A stretch of 64,000 bases of DNA, taken from positions 558,001 to 622,000 of the forward strand of contig NZ_CANMNI010000001.1 of NCBI RefSeq assembly GCF_947499215.1, written 5' to 3'. Numbering within the stretch: position 1 is the first letter of the stretch; each line of letters starts with the position of its first letter. Positions 18,772 through 28,537 of the stretch are shown here, piece after piece. A model generated the notes under the pieces. It did not search any database. It saw only the letters and a program-made list of their open reading frames with translations, and had not been told where the DNA came from. The position numbers and the translations under genes were made by a program. The DNA comes from an uncultured Pontibacter sp. Lineage in GTDB: Bacteria; Bacteroidota; Bacteroidia; Cytophagales; Hymenobacteraceae.

Positions 18772-19254
18772 TCAAAAACTAATTTTTAAGGTTGCCCCGT
18801 GCTGCTCGTAGCCGAGTGTCATATCCACTTTAGGCTTTGAAGCGTAGCGTACCGTGCCGTTGTAGGCATAGATGGCTTGTTGTTCGCGTTTGAGCACAGC
18901 ACCTGTAAAAGGGAGGCTTACAACAACCAGTGCGGCCCCGATACCAGCAGCAGCCCAGCTCGGAGACCCACCTGTTACGTAAGTGCCAACGGCCAGACCG
19001 AGTGAGGCAGCCCCCGCATAACGTAGTACTTTACCGGGAAAAATATTACGATGGCTTTTTTTGATTATGCGCTCAGCTGCTGGATCGCTTTCAAGAACGT
19101 ACAACAGTTCGTTTTTACTTATTTCACGACCATCGAGATAATAAGCAAAACCTAAACCCTTCTTTTGTACAACAATCTCATCAGGACTCTGAGCATACGA
19201 TTGGTTGAGCAGGCCGGCAATAACCAGCACTACAAGCATTAAGTAAGTTTTCAT
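18772..19254 (-). CDS. Exported hypothetical protein with glycine-rich membrane segment
   Basis: 160-aa protein with a cleavable signal peptide (MKTYLMLVVLVIAGLLNQSYA). A short polar region (LGFAYYLDGREISKNELLYV) follows, then a hydrophobic Gly/Ala-rich stretch (residues ~78-120), and a C-terminal beta-like tail. Similar small proteins occur near envelope genes in Bacteroidota, but I recognise no named family. Convergent with the DUF2490 gene, with 26 bp between them. Confidence 0.7.
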   Translation of the reverse strand: MKTYLMLVVLVIAGLLNQSYAQSPDEIVVQKKGLGFAYYLDGREISKNELLYVLESDPAAERIIKKSHRNIFPGKVLRYAGAASLGLAVGTYVTGGSPSWAAAGIGAALVVVSLPFTGAVLKREQQAIYAYNGTVRYASKPKVDMTLGYEQHGATLKISF

Positions 19255-19398
19255 AAGTATAGATTAGGAGCGTGTAAAACATGACTAAATATATTCAATT
19301 AATTTAATATACAATAACTCCCTCTCTAATTTTTTGCACTATATTCAACCTACTTCACAAACAGGGAGCATTCAGTATCAATTATTTAGTACAATAAA

Positions 19399-19429
19399 AA
19401 AGCAGCATAGGTTACACCTATGCTGCTTT
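19399..19429 (-). terminator. Terminator of the ABC-F gene
   Basis: AAAGCAGCATAGG (19399-19411) pairs with CCTATGCTGCTTT (19417-19429), 13 bp with a 5-nt loop. On the minus strand it is followed by T's, ending the gene at 19452-21383. Confidence 0.85.
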
Positions 19430-19451
19430 CTATTTTTGCACTGATCTTATT

Positions 19452-21383
19452 TTAGCCGAGCTTCGACTCTAATTCTTCGGCTTCCAGCATCAGCGATTCC
19501 CACTTTTGGTTAGTGGTCTCTAGCTCTTTTTGCACCACTTCAAACTTCTGTGAAGTCTCCTGTAGCAGGTTGGGGTTGCCGTATACCTTGGGGTCTGCCA
19601 ATTGTGTTTCGTAACCTGCCAGTTCCTGCTCGAGGCGTTGCACCTGCTTCTCCACTTCGCTGAGCTGCCGGTTCACCTGCTTGAGCTGGTTGTTGAGCGC
19701 ATTGAATTCCGAATTGTCGCGGCGTGGCTTTGGCTCCTCTTTTTTGGCGGCAGGTACCGCAGCGGCGGCCTCTTTCTTCTGCTCTTTCTCGCGCTTCTCC
19801 TGAAAAGCCTCATACTCATGGTAAGTGCCCGGATATTCCTTCAGCTGATAATCTTCGATGTACCAGATTTTGGTGGCCACGTTCTCCACAAAGTAGCGGT
19901 CGTGCGAAATAATGATGAAAGTACCCTCATACTGCTCCAACGCTTGGATTAGTATGTTAACCGACTGCATGTCCAAGTGGTTAGTCGGTTCATCGAGCAT
20001 GAGAAAATTGGCTTCCGAGATCAGCGTCTTGGCCAGCGCCACACGGCTCTTCTCCCCCCCTGACAGCACTTTTATCTTTTTGAAAACTTGATCGCCCGTG
20101 AAAAGGAAGGAGCCCAGCAGCGTGCGCAGTTCCATCTCCGTTTTGCCAGAACCGGCCTGCTGCAGTTCCTGCAACATTTCATTCTCCACAGAAAGCGCCT
20201 CTAGTTGGTGCTGTGCATAAAACGACATGATCACATTATGCCCCAGTTCGCGCTTGCCCTGTATTGGTTCGGTGCCGGCAATAATGCGCAGCAGCGTGGA
20301 CTTTCCCTTGCCATTGCCACCGATCAGCGCGATTTTGTCGCCTCGCTCTACATGCACGTTGGTATCCCGGAAAATCATCTTGTCGCCATAGCTCTTGCTC
20401 ATGTGCTCGAGTCGCAGAATATGTCGACCGGGCTGGACGTTAAACTTAAAGCTGAAGTTCACCTTGGCGGCGTCAGGGGCCACGTCCTCGATGCGCTCCA
20501 TGCGTTCGAGCTGCTTCATGCGGCTTTGCGCCTGTTTGGCTTTGGTGGCTTTGGCCTTAAAGCGCTCGATAAAACGCTCCGTCTGTCGTATGTGTGCTTG
20601 TTGGTTTTCGAAGGCACCTTTTTGGATCTCATTGCGCATCGCCTTCTCTTCTACATAAAAACTGTAGCTGCCTGGGTACACATTGAGTTTGGCGCCTGAT
20701 ACCTCCACCGTGATGTTGGTTGTCTTATCGAGAAACTCCCGGTCGTGTGACACGATTACTACGGCTCCCTCAAAACGGTCTAGGTAAGACTCGAGCCACT
20801 TGATGGAAGGTAAGTCAAGGTGGTTGGTCGGTTCGTCGAGCAGCAGCAGCGATGGTTTCTGCAAGAGAATCTTGGCCAGCATGACGCGCATACGCCAGCC
20901 ACCCGAAAAGGAAGCCAAAGGCTTCTGCAGTTCCTCGGTTGTGAAGCCAAGGCCCTCGAGAATGGCTTCTGCCTCGGCCTGCATGGTATAGCCACCCAGC
21001 GCCTCAAAGCGCTCTTGCAAGGTGGCCAGCCTGTCTACCAAGTTGTCATGGAAGTTATTCTCAAACTCTACCAGAACTTGGTCAATCTCTTTCTGCAAAG
21101 ATATGGCCTCGTCAAAAGCCTGCATGGCCACCGACAGAATGCTCTCATGCGTTTCATAGCTCAGCAAGTCTTGGTTCAGGAAACCAATCGTGGTCTCCTT
21201 GCCCATCTGAATGCTGCCGCCATCTGGCTTATATTCTCCCACAATGATGCGCAGCAGCGTAGACTTGCCCGTGCCATTCAGACCGATCAGGCCGATCTTG
21301 TCCTTTGGCTTGATGTGCAGATTGGCATCCTCGTACATGGGACGGCTGCCGAAGTGGAAACTGAGGTTATTGATAGAGATCAT
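19452..21383 (-). CDS. ABC-F family ATPase (Uup/EttA-like)
   Basis: Soluble ABC-F ATPase of about 643 aa with two nucleotide-binding domains and no membrane segments. These proteins act on the ribosome. NBD1: Walker A GLNGTGKST, signature SGGWRMR, Walker B LLLLDEPTNHLD. NBD2: GGNGKGKST, SGGEKSR, FLMLDEPTNHLD. Between them lies the long P-site interaction linker (IERFKAKATKAKQAQSRMKQ). The C-terminus is a coiled coil (residues ~560-640) as in Uup, which suggests the Uup-like branch. The ATG at 21383 (MISINNLSFHFGS) is preferred over one 24 bp upstream. Confidence 0.93.
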   Translation of the reverse strand: MISINNLSFHFGSRPMYEDANLHIKPKDKIGLIGLNGTGKSTLLRIIVGEYKPDGGSIQMGKETTIGFLNQDLLSYETHESILSVAMQAFDEAISLQKEIDQVLVEFENNFHDNLVDRLATLQERFEALGGYTMQAEAEAILEGLGFTTEELQKPLASFSGGWRMRVMLAKILLQKPSLLLLDEPTNHLDLPSIKWLESYLDRFEGAVVIVSHDREFLDKTTNITVEVSGAKLNVYPGSYSFYVEEKAMRNEIQKGAFENQQAHIRQTERFIERFKAKATKAKQAQSRMKQLERMERIEDVAPDAAKVNFSFKFNVQPGRHILRLEHMSKSYGDKMIFRDTNVHVERGDKIALIGGNGKGKSTLLRIIAGTEPIQGKRELGHNVIMSFYAQHQLEALSVENEMLQELQQAGSGKTEMELRTLLGSFLFTGDQVFKKIKVLSGGEKSRVALAKTLISEANFLMLDEPTNHLDMQSVNILIQALEQYEGTFIIISHDRYFVENVATKIWYIEDYQLKEYPGTYHEYEAFQEKREKEQKKEAAAAVPAAKKEEPKPRRDNSEFNALNNQLKQVNRQLSEVEKQVQRLEQELAGYETQLADPKVYGNPNLLQETSQKFEVVQKELETTNQKWESLMLEAEELESKLG

Positions 21384-21627
21384 ACGGTTCGGAAAGCTAA
21401 AACACAAAGGTACTTAATTTGGGATACATCGCCACACTGCACGCTAAAGCGCACGCAAACAGACCAAAGTCAGTGTCTTACGTACAAAATAAATCAGATT
21501 ACCCTGCCGGGGCGGTTAAAGAACATTGTCAGGTGTAAACATTCTCGACAGGGCCCCGTTTTATAGTTTTATGCTTTTGAAAATTGCATGTACGTGACGT
21601 GAGAACAGCAATAAAAACTGACCTTTT

Positions 21628-22179
21628 ATGATCGCAGTTACTTCCCTGCTCGACCAATCCCATTCTAAGCGTGTGGATGAACTGACTGAGTTGTTGGACA
21701 AGAAATTTGGCCTCAACGAAGTGAAGATGACACCCTATCCACACCTTACCCTACTGACCGCAGAAATTCCGGACATGGAGGAGCTCCAGCAATACCTCGA
21801 CCAGACAAGCCGGGAGACGGAGCCTTTTACCATCCGTACCACTGGTCTCGGCGTATTTCCGGGAGAGAAGCCAGTCATCTACATACCGGTGCTGCGCACC
21901 AACATGCTCAACCAGCTCCATGCCCGCCTGCACCGCGATATTTCGGAGATGAGCAGTGAAATGGGCATCTATTACAATCCCAACATGTGGTTGCCGCACA
22001 TCTCACTGGCCCTAGGCGATACTACCCCCGAACTGTTGGGACCCGTGCTGACTTTTCTTTCTAATTACAACTTTAACTGGGAGATCAGGATCGACAACCT
22101 GACCATTCTACAAAAATGTGGTGACTACTACCTGAAGGAGGACGAGTATACCTTCAGTCGCAAAGAACTCACCATTTAG
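21628..22179 (+). CDS. 2H phosphoesterase / 2'-5' RNA ligase family protein
   Basis: 183-aa cytoplasmic protein with the two HxT/S motifs of the 2H phosphoesterase superfamily: PHLTLL (about residue 38) and PHISLAL (about residue 125). Members cleave or join 2',3'-cyclic phosphates or 2'-5' RNA bonds. The physiological substrate of the bacterial members is generally unknown. Isolated gene, divergent from the ABC-F gene. Confidence 0.85.
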   Translation: MIAVTSLLDQSHSKRVDELTELLDKKFGLNEVKMTPYPHLTLLTAEIPDMEELQQYLDQTSRETEPFTIRTTGLGVFPGEKPVIYIPVLRTNMLNQLHARLHRDISEMSSEMGIYYNPNMWLPHISLALGDTTPELLGPVLTFLSNYNFNWEIRIDNLTILQKCGDYYLKEDEYTFSRKELTI

Positions 22180-22435
22180 CAGAGCAAGTCTTTTAGCACG
22201 CTAAGCCCTATCTTTTAAATATACCACAGAAGTTCCGGTATTATAGTCCTAAGGAGGTCTATACGGGCTTTTCTATGCTCAGAAACAGGCAAAGTCTTAT
22301 TTTAATATTATTTTAATGAGCTATTGTGAAAATTTTTTCAACCCCTTAAAAAACTGAACCGTATTCTTTGATTGACTTCAAGCCATAAAAATCCTTAAAA
22401 TTTCCACCAGTACGACTTTAAAACAAACAAAAAAC

Positions 22436-24631
22436 ATGGAAGAGAAAGAAAACAAGCAAGGTCAATCCAACAAAGTAGATGAGAACAGCAAAGACAGACA
22501 GTTAGAGCACTTCCGCGAAGATGGCCAAGGCGAGTACATGACCACTGACCAAGGCGTCAGGATCAACCACACGGATGACTCCCTAAAAGCGGGCCAACGT
22601 GGGCCGACCCTGATGGAGGACTTTCACTTCCGTGAGAAGATGACCCACTTTGACCATGAGTCTATACCTGAGCGCGTGGTGCATGCCCGAGGCTCAGCGG
22701 CTCACGGTTACTTTCAGCCTTATGACGACACACTCAAGCAATTCACTAAAGCCAAGTTCTTAACTAACCCCGGCTCCAAGACGCCCGTATTCGTGCGCTT
22801 CTCGACAGTGGTGGGCTCACGCGGCTCTGCCGACACCGTACGCGACGTAAGGGGTTTTGCCACGAAGTTCTATACCGAAGAGGGTAACTACGACTTGGTG
22901 GGCAATAACATGCCACCTTTCTTTATACAGGATGGGATTAAGTTCCCGGATCTCGTGCACGCCATCAAGCCGATGCCGGACAATGAGATGCCACAGGCCT
23001 CCGCCGCACACGATACCTTTTGGGATTTCGCCTCACTGATGCCCGAAACAACGCACATGCTGATGTGGGTGTTGTCTGACAGGGCCATCCCACGCAGCTT
23101 CCGCATGATGCAGGGCTTCGGCGTGCACACCTTCCGTTTTATAAACGAGGCAGGCAAAGCTACTTTTGTGAAATTCCACTGGCGACCAAAGCTGGGCACG
23201 CACTCCTTGGTTTGGGACGAGGCACAGAAACTAGCCGGTAAAGACCCCGACTGGTTGCGCCGTGACCTGTGGGAGGCAATCGAAATGGGCGACTATCCAG
23301 AGTTTGAATTGTCTGTACAATTGATTCCGGAAGAGGACGAATTTAAATATGACTTTGACCTGCTGGATGCCACCAAACTTGTTCCTGAAGAACTGGTGCC
23401 GTTACGCAAAGTCGGTAAGATGGTACTAAACCGCAATCCGGACAACTTCTTCTCCGAAACAGAGCAGGTAGCTTTCCACCCGGGTAATTTGGTGCCGGGC
23501 ATCGACGTGACCAACGACCCGCTGCTGCAGGGGCGTCTCTTCTCCTACATTGACACGCAGATAAACCGTTTCAGCAGCGCCAACTTTGCAGAAGTGCCGA
23601 TTAACCGTCCGGTGGCCCCAGTGCACAATCACCACGGCGCCGGCTTTATGCGCATGGGCATCGGCAAAGGCAAGGTAAACTACTGGCCAAACTCACTCGG
23701 CCATGGTTGCCCGATGATGGCCCCTGAGAACATGGGAGGCTATGTGCACCACATGGAGAAAGTGGATGGCCACAAGATCCGGGCACGCAGCGAGAGTTTC
23801 AATGACCACTACAGCCAAGCCACCTTATTTTGGAACTCACTGACTGAGCCTGAGAAAGAACACTTGGTATCGGCCGCTCACTTCGAACTGGGTAAAGTAG
23901 AGAGTAAAGATGTTCGCAGAAGACAAGTTGCCAACTTCTACAAAGTAGATCCGCAGTTTGCCGCCTTGGTGGCTGCCGGCATAGGCATTGAGATGCCAAT
24001 AGACGAGGACTCTGAACCGACTGGCAACTTTGTAGAAGATGACGCTTCTCAAAAAATCAGCAAAGGTAAGTCTGTGAAAGAGTCAACTGCCATTAGCATG
24101 GAGAAAAACAAAATCGAAACAGCCAAATCCAGAAGAGTGGCTATTTTGATCGAGGACGGTTTTGACTACAACGAGGTGATGCAGGTGAAGGAAGCCTTGG
24201 AGGCTGCCGGCGCCCACGCCAAGATCATATCGAAGCTGCTCGGCAAACGTATTTCCAGCACCGGACAGGAAATTGAAGTAGATAAGCACCATGTTTCGGC
24301 CGGCTCTATCATGTTTGACGCGGTGTACATTCCGGACGGTGAGAAGAGCGTGCGCAAGATGATGCAGTTCGGTGATGCGCTCCATTTTGTAAGTGAGGCA
24401 TTCAAGCACTGCAAACCGATTGCCACCTCCGGTTTCGGTATCAATATGCTAGAGAAGGCTTTCGTAGTAGGTGTTAACTTCGCCGACAAAGACTCTGGTA
24501 AAGTGGTGTCACATACCGGAGTGGTAACAGCTGGTAGCGATGCTGACGCCGGTAATTTTGCCGACAAGTTCATTGAAGCGATCAAGAAGCACCGCCACTG
24601 GGATCGTGAGCGCAACATGACACCTGCATAA
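22436..24631 (+). CDS. katE: Large-subunit monofunctional catalase (HPII-type) with C-terminal DJ-1/PfpI-like domain
   Basis: Haem catalase of 731 aa that disproportionates hydrogen peroxide; cytoplasmic. The long form (clade 2) is shown by the N-terminal extension and the C-terminal flavodoxin-like domain (residues ~560-725, beginning RRVAILIEDGFDYNEVMQV). Catalytic His83 lies in ERVVHARGSAAHG, the Asn in DLVGNNMPPFFIQD (157/158), and the proximal haem Tyr in RLFSYIDTQINR. The length fits E. coli HPII (~753 aa). Preceded by a 256-bp AT-rich spacer without recognisable operator; followed by a terminator at 24666-24699. Confidence 0.96.
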   Translation: MEEKENKQGQSNKVDENSKDRQLEHFREDGQGEYMTTDQGVRINHTDDSLKAGQRGPTLMEDFHFREKMTHFDHESIPERVVHARGSAAHGYFQPYDDTLKQFTKAKFLTNPGSKTPVFVRFSTVVGSRGSADTVRDVRGFATKFYTEEGNYDLVGNNMPPFFIQDGIKFPDLVHAIKPMPDNEMPQASAAHDTFWDFASLMPETTHMLMWVLSDRAIPRSFRMMQGFGVHTFRFINEAGKATFVKFHWRPKLGTHSLVWDEAQKLAGKDPDWLRRDLWEAIEMGDYPEFELSVQLIPEEDEFKYDFDLLDATKLVPEELVPLRKVGKMVLNRNPDNFFSETEQVAFHPGNLVPGIDVTNDPLLQGRLFSYIDTQINRFSSANFAEVPINRPVAPVHNHHGAGFMRMGIGKGKVNYWPNSLGHGCPMMAPENMGGYVHHMEKVDGHKIRARSESFNDHYSQATLFWNSLTEPEKEHLVSAAHFELGKVESKDVRRRQVANFYKVDPQFAALVAAGIGIEMPIDEDSEPTGNFVEDDASQKISKGKSVKESTAISMEKNKIETAKSRRVAILIEDGFDYNEVMQVKEALEAAGAHAKIISKLLGKRISSTGQEIEVDKHHVSAGSIMFDAVYIPDGEKSVRKMMQFGDALHFVSEAFKHCKPIATSGFGINMLEKAFVVGVNFADKDSGKVVSHTGVVTAGSDADAGNFADKFIEAIKKHRHWDRERNMTPA

Positions 24632-24665
24632 GCATTTAATGTTTGTTATTGATTGTTTGTTTGGA

Positions 24666-24699
24666 GCAAAGGCCGCGATTTTCGCGGCTTTTGCTTTTT
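24666..24699 (+). terminator. Terminator after katE
   Basis: GCCGCGA (24672-24678) and TCGCGGC (24682-24688) within GCAAAG...CTTTTGC, followed by TTTTTA. Confidence 0.75.
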
Positions 24700-24980
24700 A
24701 TACCTCCTCCTAGCTTCATCCTTTTGAAGAGGGCCCCTACCCCAAAAACAGGAGGGGAACAGCGGACAATTGTTATCCCCTGCTCTTCCCGAGAGGTAAG
24801 GCCATTAGGTTCTGCCGAAAACTATCCCCTTGAGGACAAGTGAGAATTTGCTAAAACTTAACATCCCCCTGCCCCCTTCGAAGGGGGACTTAGGCCGTTG
24901 TCATGCTTGGTTGCCAAGCTTAATATGCGTTATTACTACTTCTCCCATTTTCCTTATCTTTACAATCATCCTAAAAGCAA
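24700..24980. repeat. Repeat-rich spacer upstream of the M1 peptidase gene
   Basis: No gene. It holds a copy of the dispersed motif TATCCCCTTGAGGA (24823-24836) and a perfect 16-bp palindrome CCCCCTTCGAAGGGGG at 24872-24887. A TATCTTTA sequence near 24954-24961 resembles the Bacteroidota -7 element (TAnnTTTG) and could serve the downstream gene. Several short frames here overlap the repeats and are not credible. Confidence 0.6.
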
Positions 24981-27587
24981 ATGAACCCATACGCCTATAC
25001 CTTAAAAACAACAGCCTTTGCCTTATCTCTCACATTGTTGGGAGCTTGCAGCAAAGGTCCAGCGACGAGCTCCTATACCTTGCCTGTCGAAACAGGCGTG
25101 TCGCGCGAACTAGCGGAGCACCGAAACAAGACGCTGCGCAACGTGCAGTATGACATACAACTGCAACTGCCAGCGAGCAAAACGGCGCCTATCCCTGCTT
25201 CTGAAGTCATCTCGTTTGACTTAAGCGACATGAGCCAGCCCCTGCAGATTGACTTCAAAGAAAAGCAGGAAAACCTACAACTGGTGAAAGTGAACGGCAA
25301 GGAGATTCCGCTACTGTTTGAGAAGGAGCACATTGTCATCGCACCAAAGCACTTGAAGGTTGGTCGAAACGAAGTGCAGATCGACTTCACTGCCGGTAAC
25401 CTCTCGCTCAACCGCAATGAGGACTTCCTGTATACCTTGCTGGTGCCGGACCGCGCCCGCACAGTTTTTCCCTCCTTCGATCAACCCGATTTGAAAGCGG
25501 TGTTCAAACTTTCGCTCACGTTGCCGCAAAACTGGAAAGCACTGGCCAATGCTCCGCTGCAAGATTCTGTGATGAATGGCAATACCAAGACCTATAACTA
25601 CCAGCCATCCGATACGATTCCGACTTATCTGTTCTCTTTTGTTGCTGGGGATTTCAATAAACTGAGCAACAGTGAGGGCGGCCGTACAATGCATTTCTAT
25701 CATCGCGAAACGGACCCGGATAAACTTAAGTTAAGCGTGGATCCGATCTTCAGCATCCACCGTGATGCACTGGCTTTCATGGAGGAGTATACCCAGATCC
25801 CCTACCCTTTCAAGAAGTTCGACTTTGTGGCTATACCTGACTTCCAGTACGGCGGTATGGAGCATGTCGGCGCGATCGACTACAAGGCCTCTACCCTCTT
25901 CTTGGACGAAGGATCTACCAAAGACCAGCTGGTGGCCCGCTCTAACCTGATCGCGCACGAGACGGCGCATATGTGGTTTGGCGACCTCGTGACCATGCGC
26001 TGGTTCAATGACGTCTGGATGAAAGAGGTGTTCGCCAATTTCATGGCAGACAAAATCTCGAAGACGACGGTAAAAGACAGTAACTACGACCTCAAATTTC
26101 TGATCGACCACTTCCCAGCGGCTTACAGTATAGACCGCACCGCAGGCGCTAATCCGATTCGTCAGGACCTCGCGAACCTGCAGGATGCCGGTACCCTCTA
26201 CGGACACATCATCTACCACAAAGCCCCCATAATGATGCGGCAGTTGGAGCGATTGATGGGTGAGAAAGCCTTTCAAGAAGGGCTACGGGTATACCTGAAG
26301 AAATATGCCTTCGGTAACGCCACTTGGCCACAGCTGATCGAAATACTGGATGCCCGCACTCCCACCGATCTGCAGACTTGGAATCAGGTATGGGTGAACG
26401 AGCCGGGCCGGCCCGTTTTCGACTATGACCTACAAGTGGAGGATGGCAAGATCAGCTCCTTCACGATTAACCAAAAAGCCGAAGACGGATCGGACCGTCT
26501 CTGGCCGCAGCTTTTTGAAGTGGCACTGGTTTACCAAGACAGCGTGCAGGAGTTCACCGTGAACATGGACAAAGCACAAGTGGAACTGACGGATGCAATT
26601 GGAAAACGTATGCCGCTTACGGTGCTGTTTAACTCTTCCGGACAAGGCTATGGCGTGTTTCCGCTGGATCTGAGGAATGGGGGCAGTATAAGCCAAAAGC
26701 TCCAAAACCCTGTAATGCGCGCTGCCACTTATATCAACCTCTACGAGAACATGCTCAACGGCAGGACGGTAACGCCTGACCTTTTGCTGCCCATTGCGCT
26801 GCTTGAGTCAGGTATGGAAACAGATGAACTCAACCTGAAGCTATTGACGGGCTACCTGAGCGATACCTACTGGAGGTATACAATGCCTGCCAAAAGAACA
26901 GAAATAGCGCCTGCCTTTGAGAAAAACCTGTGGGAAGCCATGGAAAAGCAAAAGTCCGGCAACGCCAAAAAGCTACTGTTCAAGACCTACCAGAGCATCG
27001 CCCTGACCAAAGAAGCGCAGAACCGTTTGCATCAGGTATGGGAAGCACAGAAGGCACCGGCGGGCATTACCCTCACTGAGGACGATTATACCTCGCTTGC
27101 CCTCTCCTTGGCCGTGCGCGACTATCCTAATTCGGAAGGTATACTAAAGCAACAGCTGTCACGCATCAAAAACCCGGACCGCCAGAAGCGCCTGCAGTTT
27201 CTGATGCCGGCATTGTCTGGCGATGAGCAGGTGCGAGACGCTTTTTTCGCCTCGCTGAAGGACCGCAGCAACCGCGACAAAGAAGCTTGGGTGGCGTCGG
27301 CTCTCTCCTATTTGCACCATCCCTTGCGCGCCGCTGCTTCGGAGAAGTACCTACAGCAGAGTTTGGAACTAGTGGAAGAGATACAGCTAACAGGTGACAT
27401 TTTCTTCCCGACAAATTGGCTGCAGTCAACCTTCGGGTATTACCAGACGCCAACAGCTGCTGCTACCATACGCGCTTTCTTGGATGCTCACCCCGATTAC
27501 AACCCGAAGTTGAAGGGCAAGATTTTGCAAGCCGCCGACCATGTGTTCAGAGCTGAAAAACTACTGAGGGGCGCACAAACAAATTAA
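24981..27587 (+). CDS. M1 family metallo-aminopeptidase, lipoprotein
   Basis: Zinc aminopeptidase of 868 aa, probably periplasmic-facing and lipid-anchored: signal peptide with lipobox LLGAC (Cys23). An N-terminal beta-saddle domain is followed by the exopeptidase motif GGMEHVGAIDY (GAMEN equivalent) and the zinc site HETAH (326-330) with the third ligand Glu349, spacing HExxH-x18-E. The large C-terminal alpha-helical domain resembles ERAP/PepN-type members. The catalytic residues are complete. Single gene with its own strong terminator. Confidence 0.94.
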   Translation: MNPYAYTLKTTAFALSLTLLGACSKGPATSSYTLPVETGVSRELAEHRNKTLRNVQYDIQLQLPASKTAPIPASEVISFDLSDMSQPLQIDFKEKQENLQLVKVNGKEIPLLFEKEHIVIAPKHLKVGRNEVQIDFTAGNLSLNRNEDFLYTLLVPDRARTVFPSFDQPDLKAVFKLSLTLPQNWKALANAPLQDSVMNGNTKTYNYQPSDTIPTYLFSFVAGDFNKLSNSEGGRTMHFYHRETDPDKLKLSVDPIFSIHRDALAFMEEYTQIPYPFKKFDFVAIPDFQYGGMEHVGAIDYKASTLFLDEGSTKDQLVARSNLIAHETAHMWFGDLVTMRWFNDVWMKEVFANFMADKISKTTVKDSNYDLKFLIDHFPAAYSIDRTAGANPIRQDLANLQDAGTLYGHIIYHKAPIMMRQLERLMGEKAFQEGLRVYLKKYAFGNATWPQLIEILDARTPTDLQTWNQVWVNEPGRPVFDYDLQVEDGKISSFTINQKAEDGSDRLWPQLFEVALVYQDSVQEFTVNMDKAQVELTDAIGKRMPLTVLFNSSGQGYGVFPLDLRNGGSISQKLQNPVMRAATYINLYENMLNGRTVTPDLLLPIALLESGMETDELNLKLLTGYLSDTYWRYTMPAKRTEIAPAFEKNLWEAMEKQKSGNAKKLLFKTYQSIALTKEAQNRLHQVWEAQKAPAGITLTEDDYTSLALSLAVRDYPNSEGILKQQLSRIKNPDRQKRLQFLMPALSGDEQVRDAFFASLKDRSNRDKEAWVASALSYLHHPLRAAASEKYLQQSLELVEEIQLTGDIFFPTNWLQSTFGYYQTPTAAATIRAFLDAHPDYNPKLKGKILQAADHVFRAEKLLRGAQTN

Positions 27588-27607
27588 GCCCCCCTGTACC
27601 ACAATTT

Positions 27608-27663
27608 AAAACTGAAGCCGGCCAGATTCCTACTTTATGTGGAATCTGGCCGGCTTCAGTTTT
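27608..27663. terminator. Strong bidirectional terminator
   Basis: AAAACTGAAGCCGGCCAGAT plus TCC (27608-27630) is perfectly complementary to 27641-27663: a 23-bp uninterrupted stem with a 10-nt loop, between the convergent M1 peptidase gene and the membrane protein gene. Confidence 0.92.
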
Positions 27664-27683
27664 ATGGGGGTAATACTGGATTC

Positions 27684-28382
27684 TTAACTAATTGAAGTTG
27701 ACTTTCTTTTTGAGGAAGTGCTTAGGTCTATTATGTACTCAATGGCACCGATCATGATAAGGGTATAGCCGAGCAACTCAACAGACTCCTCACTAATACG
27801 TGTGATTTCGTACATGTATTTTTCCTCTCCCATTAGCGCAAGCCAAATATCCTCCAAGCCGTAAAGTCTGCTGAATATAAAGACAGAAAGCATCCCCGCG
27901 ATTACAATACCAAAGGCTTTTGTGCGGATGAATCCGTCCAGCTGTCTCCAGAAGAACTCTTTCTTTTTATATACCAGAAAAGCCGTTACAATGGCGAGGG
28001 AATAGGCTAGCACTTTCCATGTGTGCCGGGCTACGTGCGCATCCAAAAAAGCATCAAACTCCCGGATCAGTGACATGCCGAAAAGTCCGCCTAAGAGCAG
28101 ACCGACAACAGCCTGATTCGGGAAAAAGCGCACGCTGAGGTAAAATATGAGAGTCGACACAAGTAAGAAAACCTCTTGTGCATACTCTGTGTAAGACTGC
28201 TCCGAGAACTGGCGACTAATACGATGAGCATCTAACAGAATAATCTCAGTCAGAGTGAACAACAACAGGCTGTATAAAGCAACCCTGAATCCCATGAGCA
28301 GCACAGGTTTACGAAAATCGCTGTCTACAGCACCATGCCCCTCCTCCTTTCTTAACGTAACTCTACTTTTCATTGTGCTCAT
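27684..28382 (-). CDS. Hypothetical integral membrane protein
   Basis: 232-aa protein with about six predicted transmembrane segments (for example PVLLMGFRVALYSLLLFTLT, VFLLVSTLIFYLSV, VGLLLGGLFGMSL, KVLAYSLAIVTAFLVY, FGIVIAGMLSVFIF, LGYTLIMIGAIEYI). No family is recognised and there are no obvious catalytic motifs. An alternative start is the ATG at 28373. Isolated gene. Confidence 0.75.
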   Translation of the reverse strand: MSTMKSRVTLRKEEGHGAVDSDFRKPVLLMGFRVALYSLLLFTLTEIILLDAHRISRQFSEQSYTEYAQEVFLLVSTLIFYLSVRFFPNQAVVGLLLGGLFGMSLIREFDAFLDAHVARHTWKVLAYSLAIVTAFLVYKKKEFFWRQLDGFIRTKAFGIVIAGMLSVFIFSRLYGLEDIWLALMGEEKYMYEITRISEESVELLGYTLIMIGAIEYIIDLSTSSKRKSTSIS

Positions 28383-28537
28383 CCCAAAACATTTTTAAGT
28401 TGAATGCTTTACTCATTTATACAGTATTTTATATTTTTTGATAATAAAATGATACATAAGTTTTAAAATGAAAAGACTAACTGCGTTAACAGTTAGCCTC
28501 TTCATTCAAGTTTTAAGCTGAAATCCTTTGTTGGAGA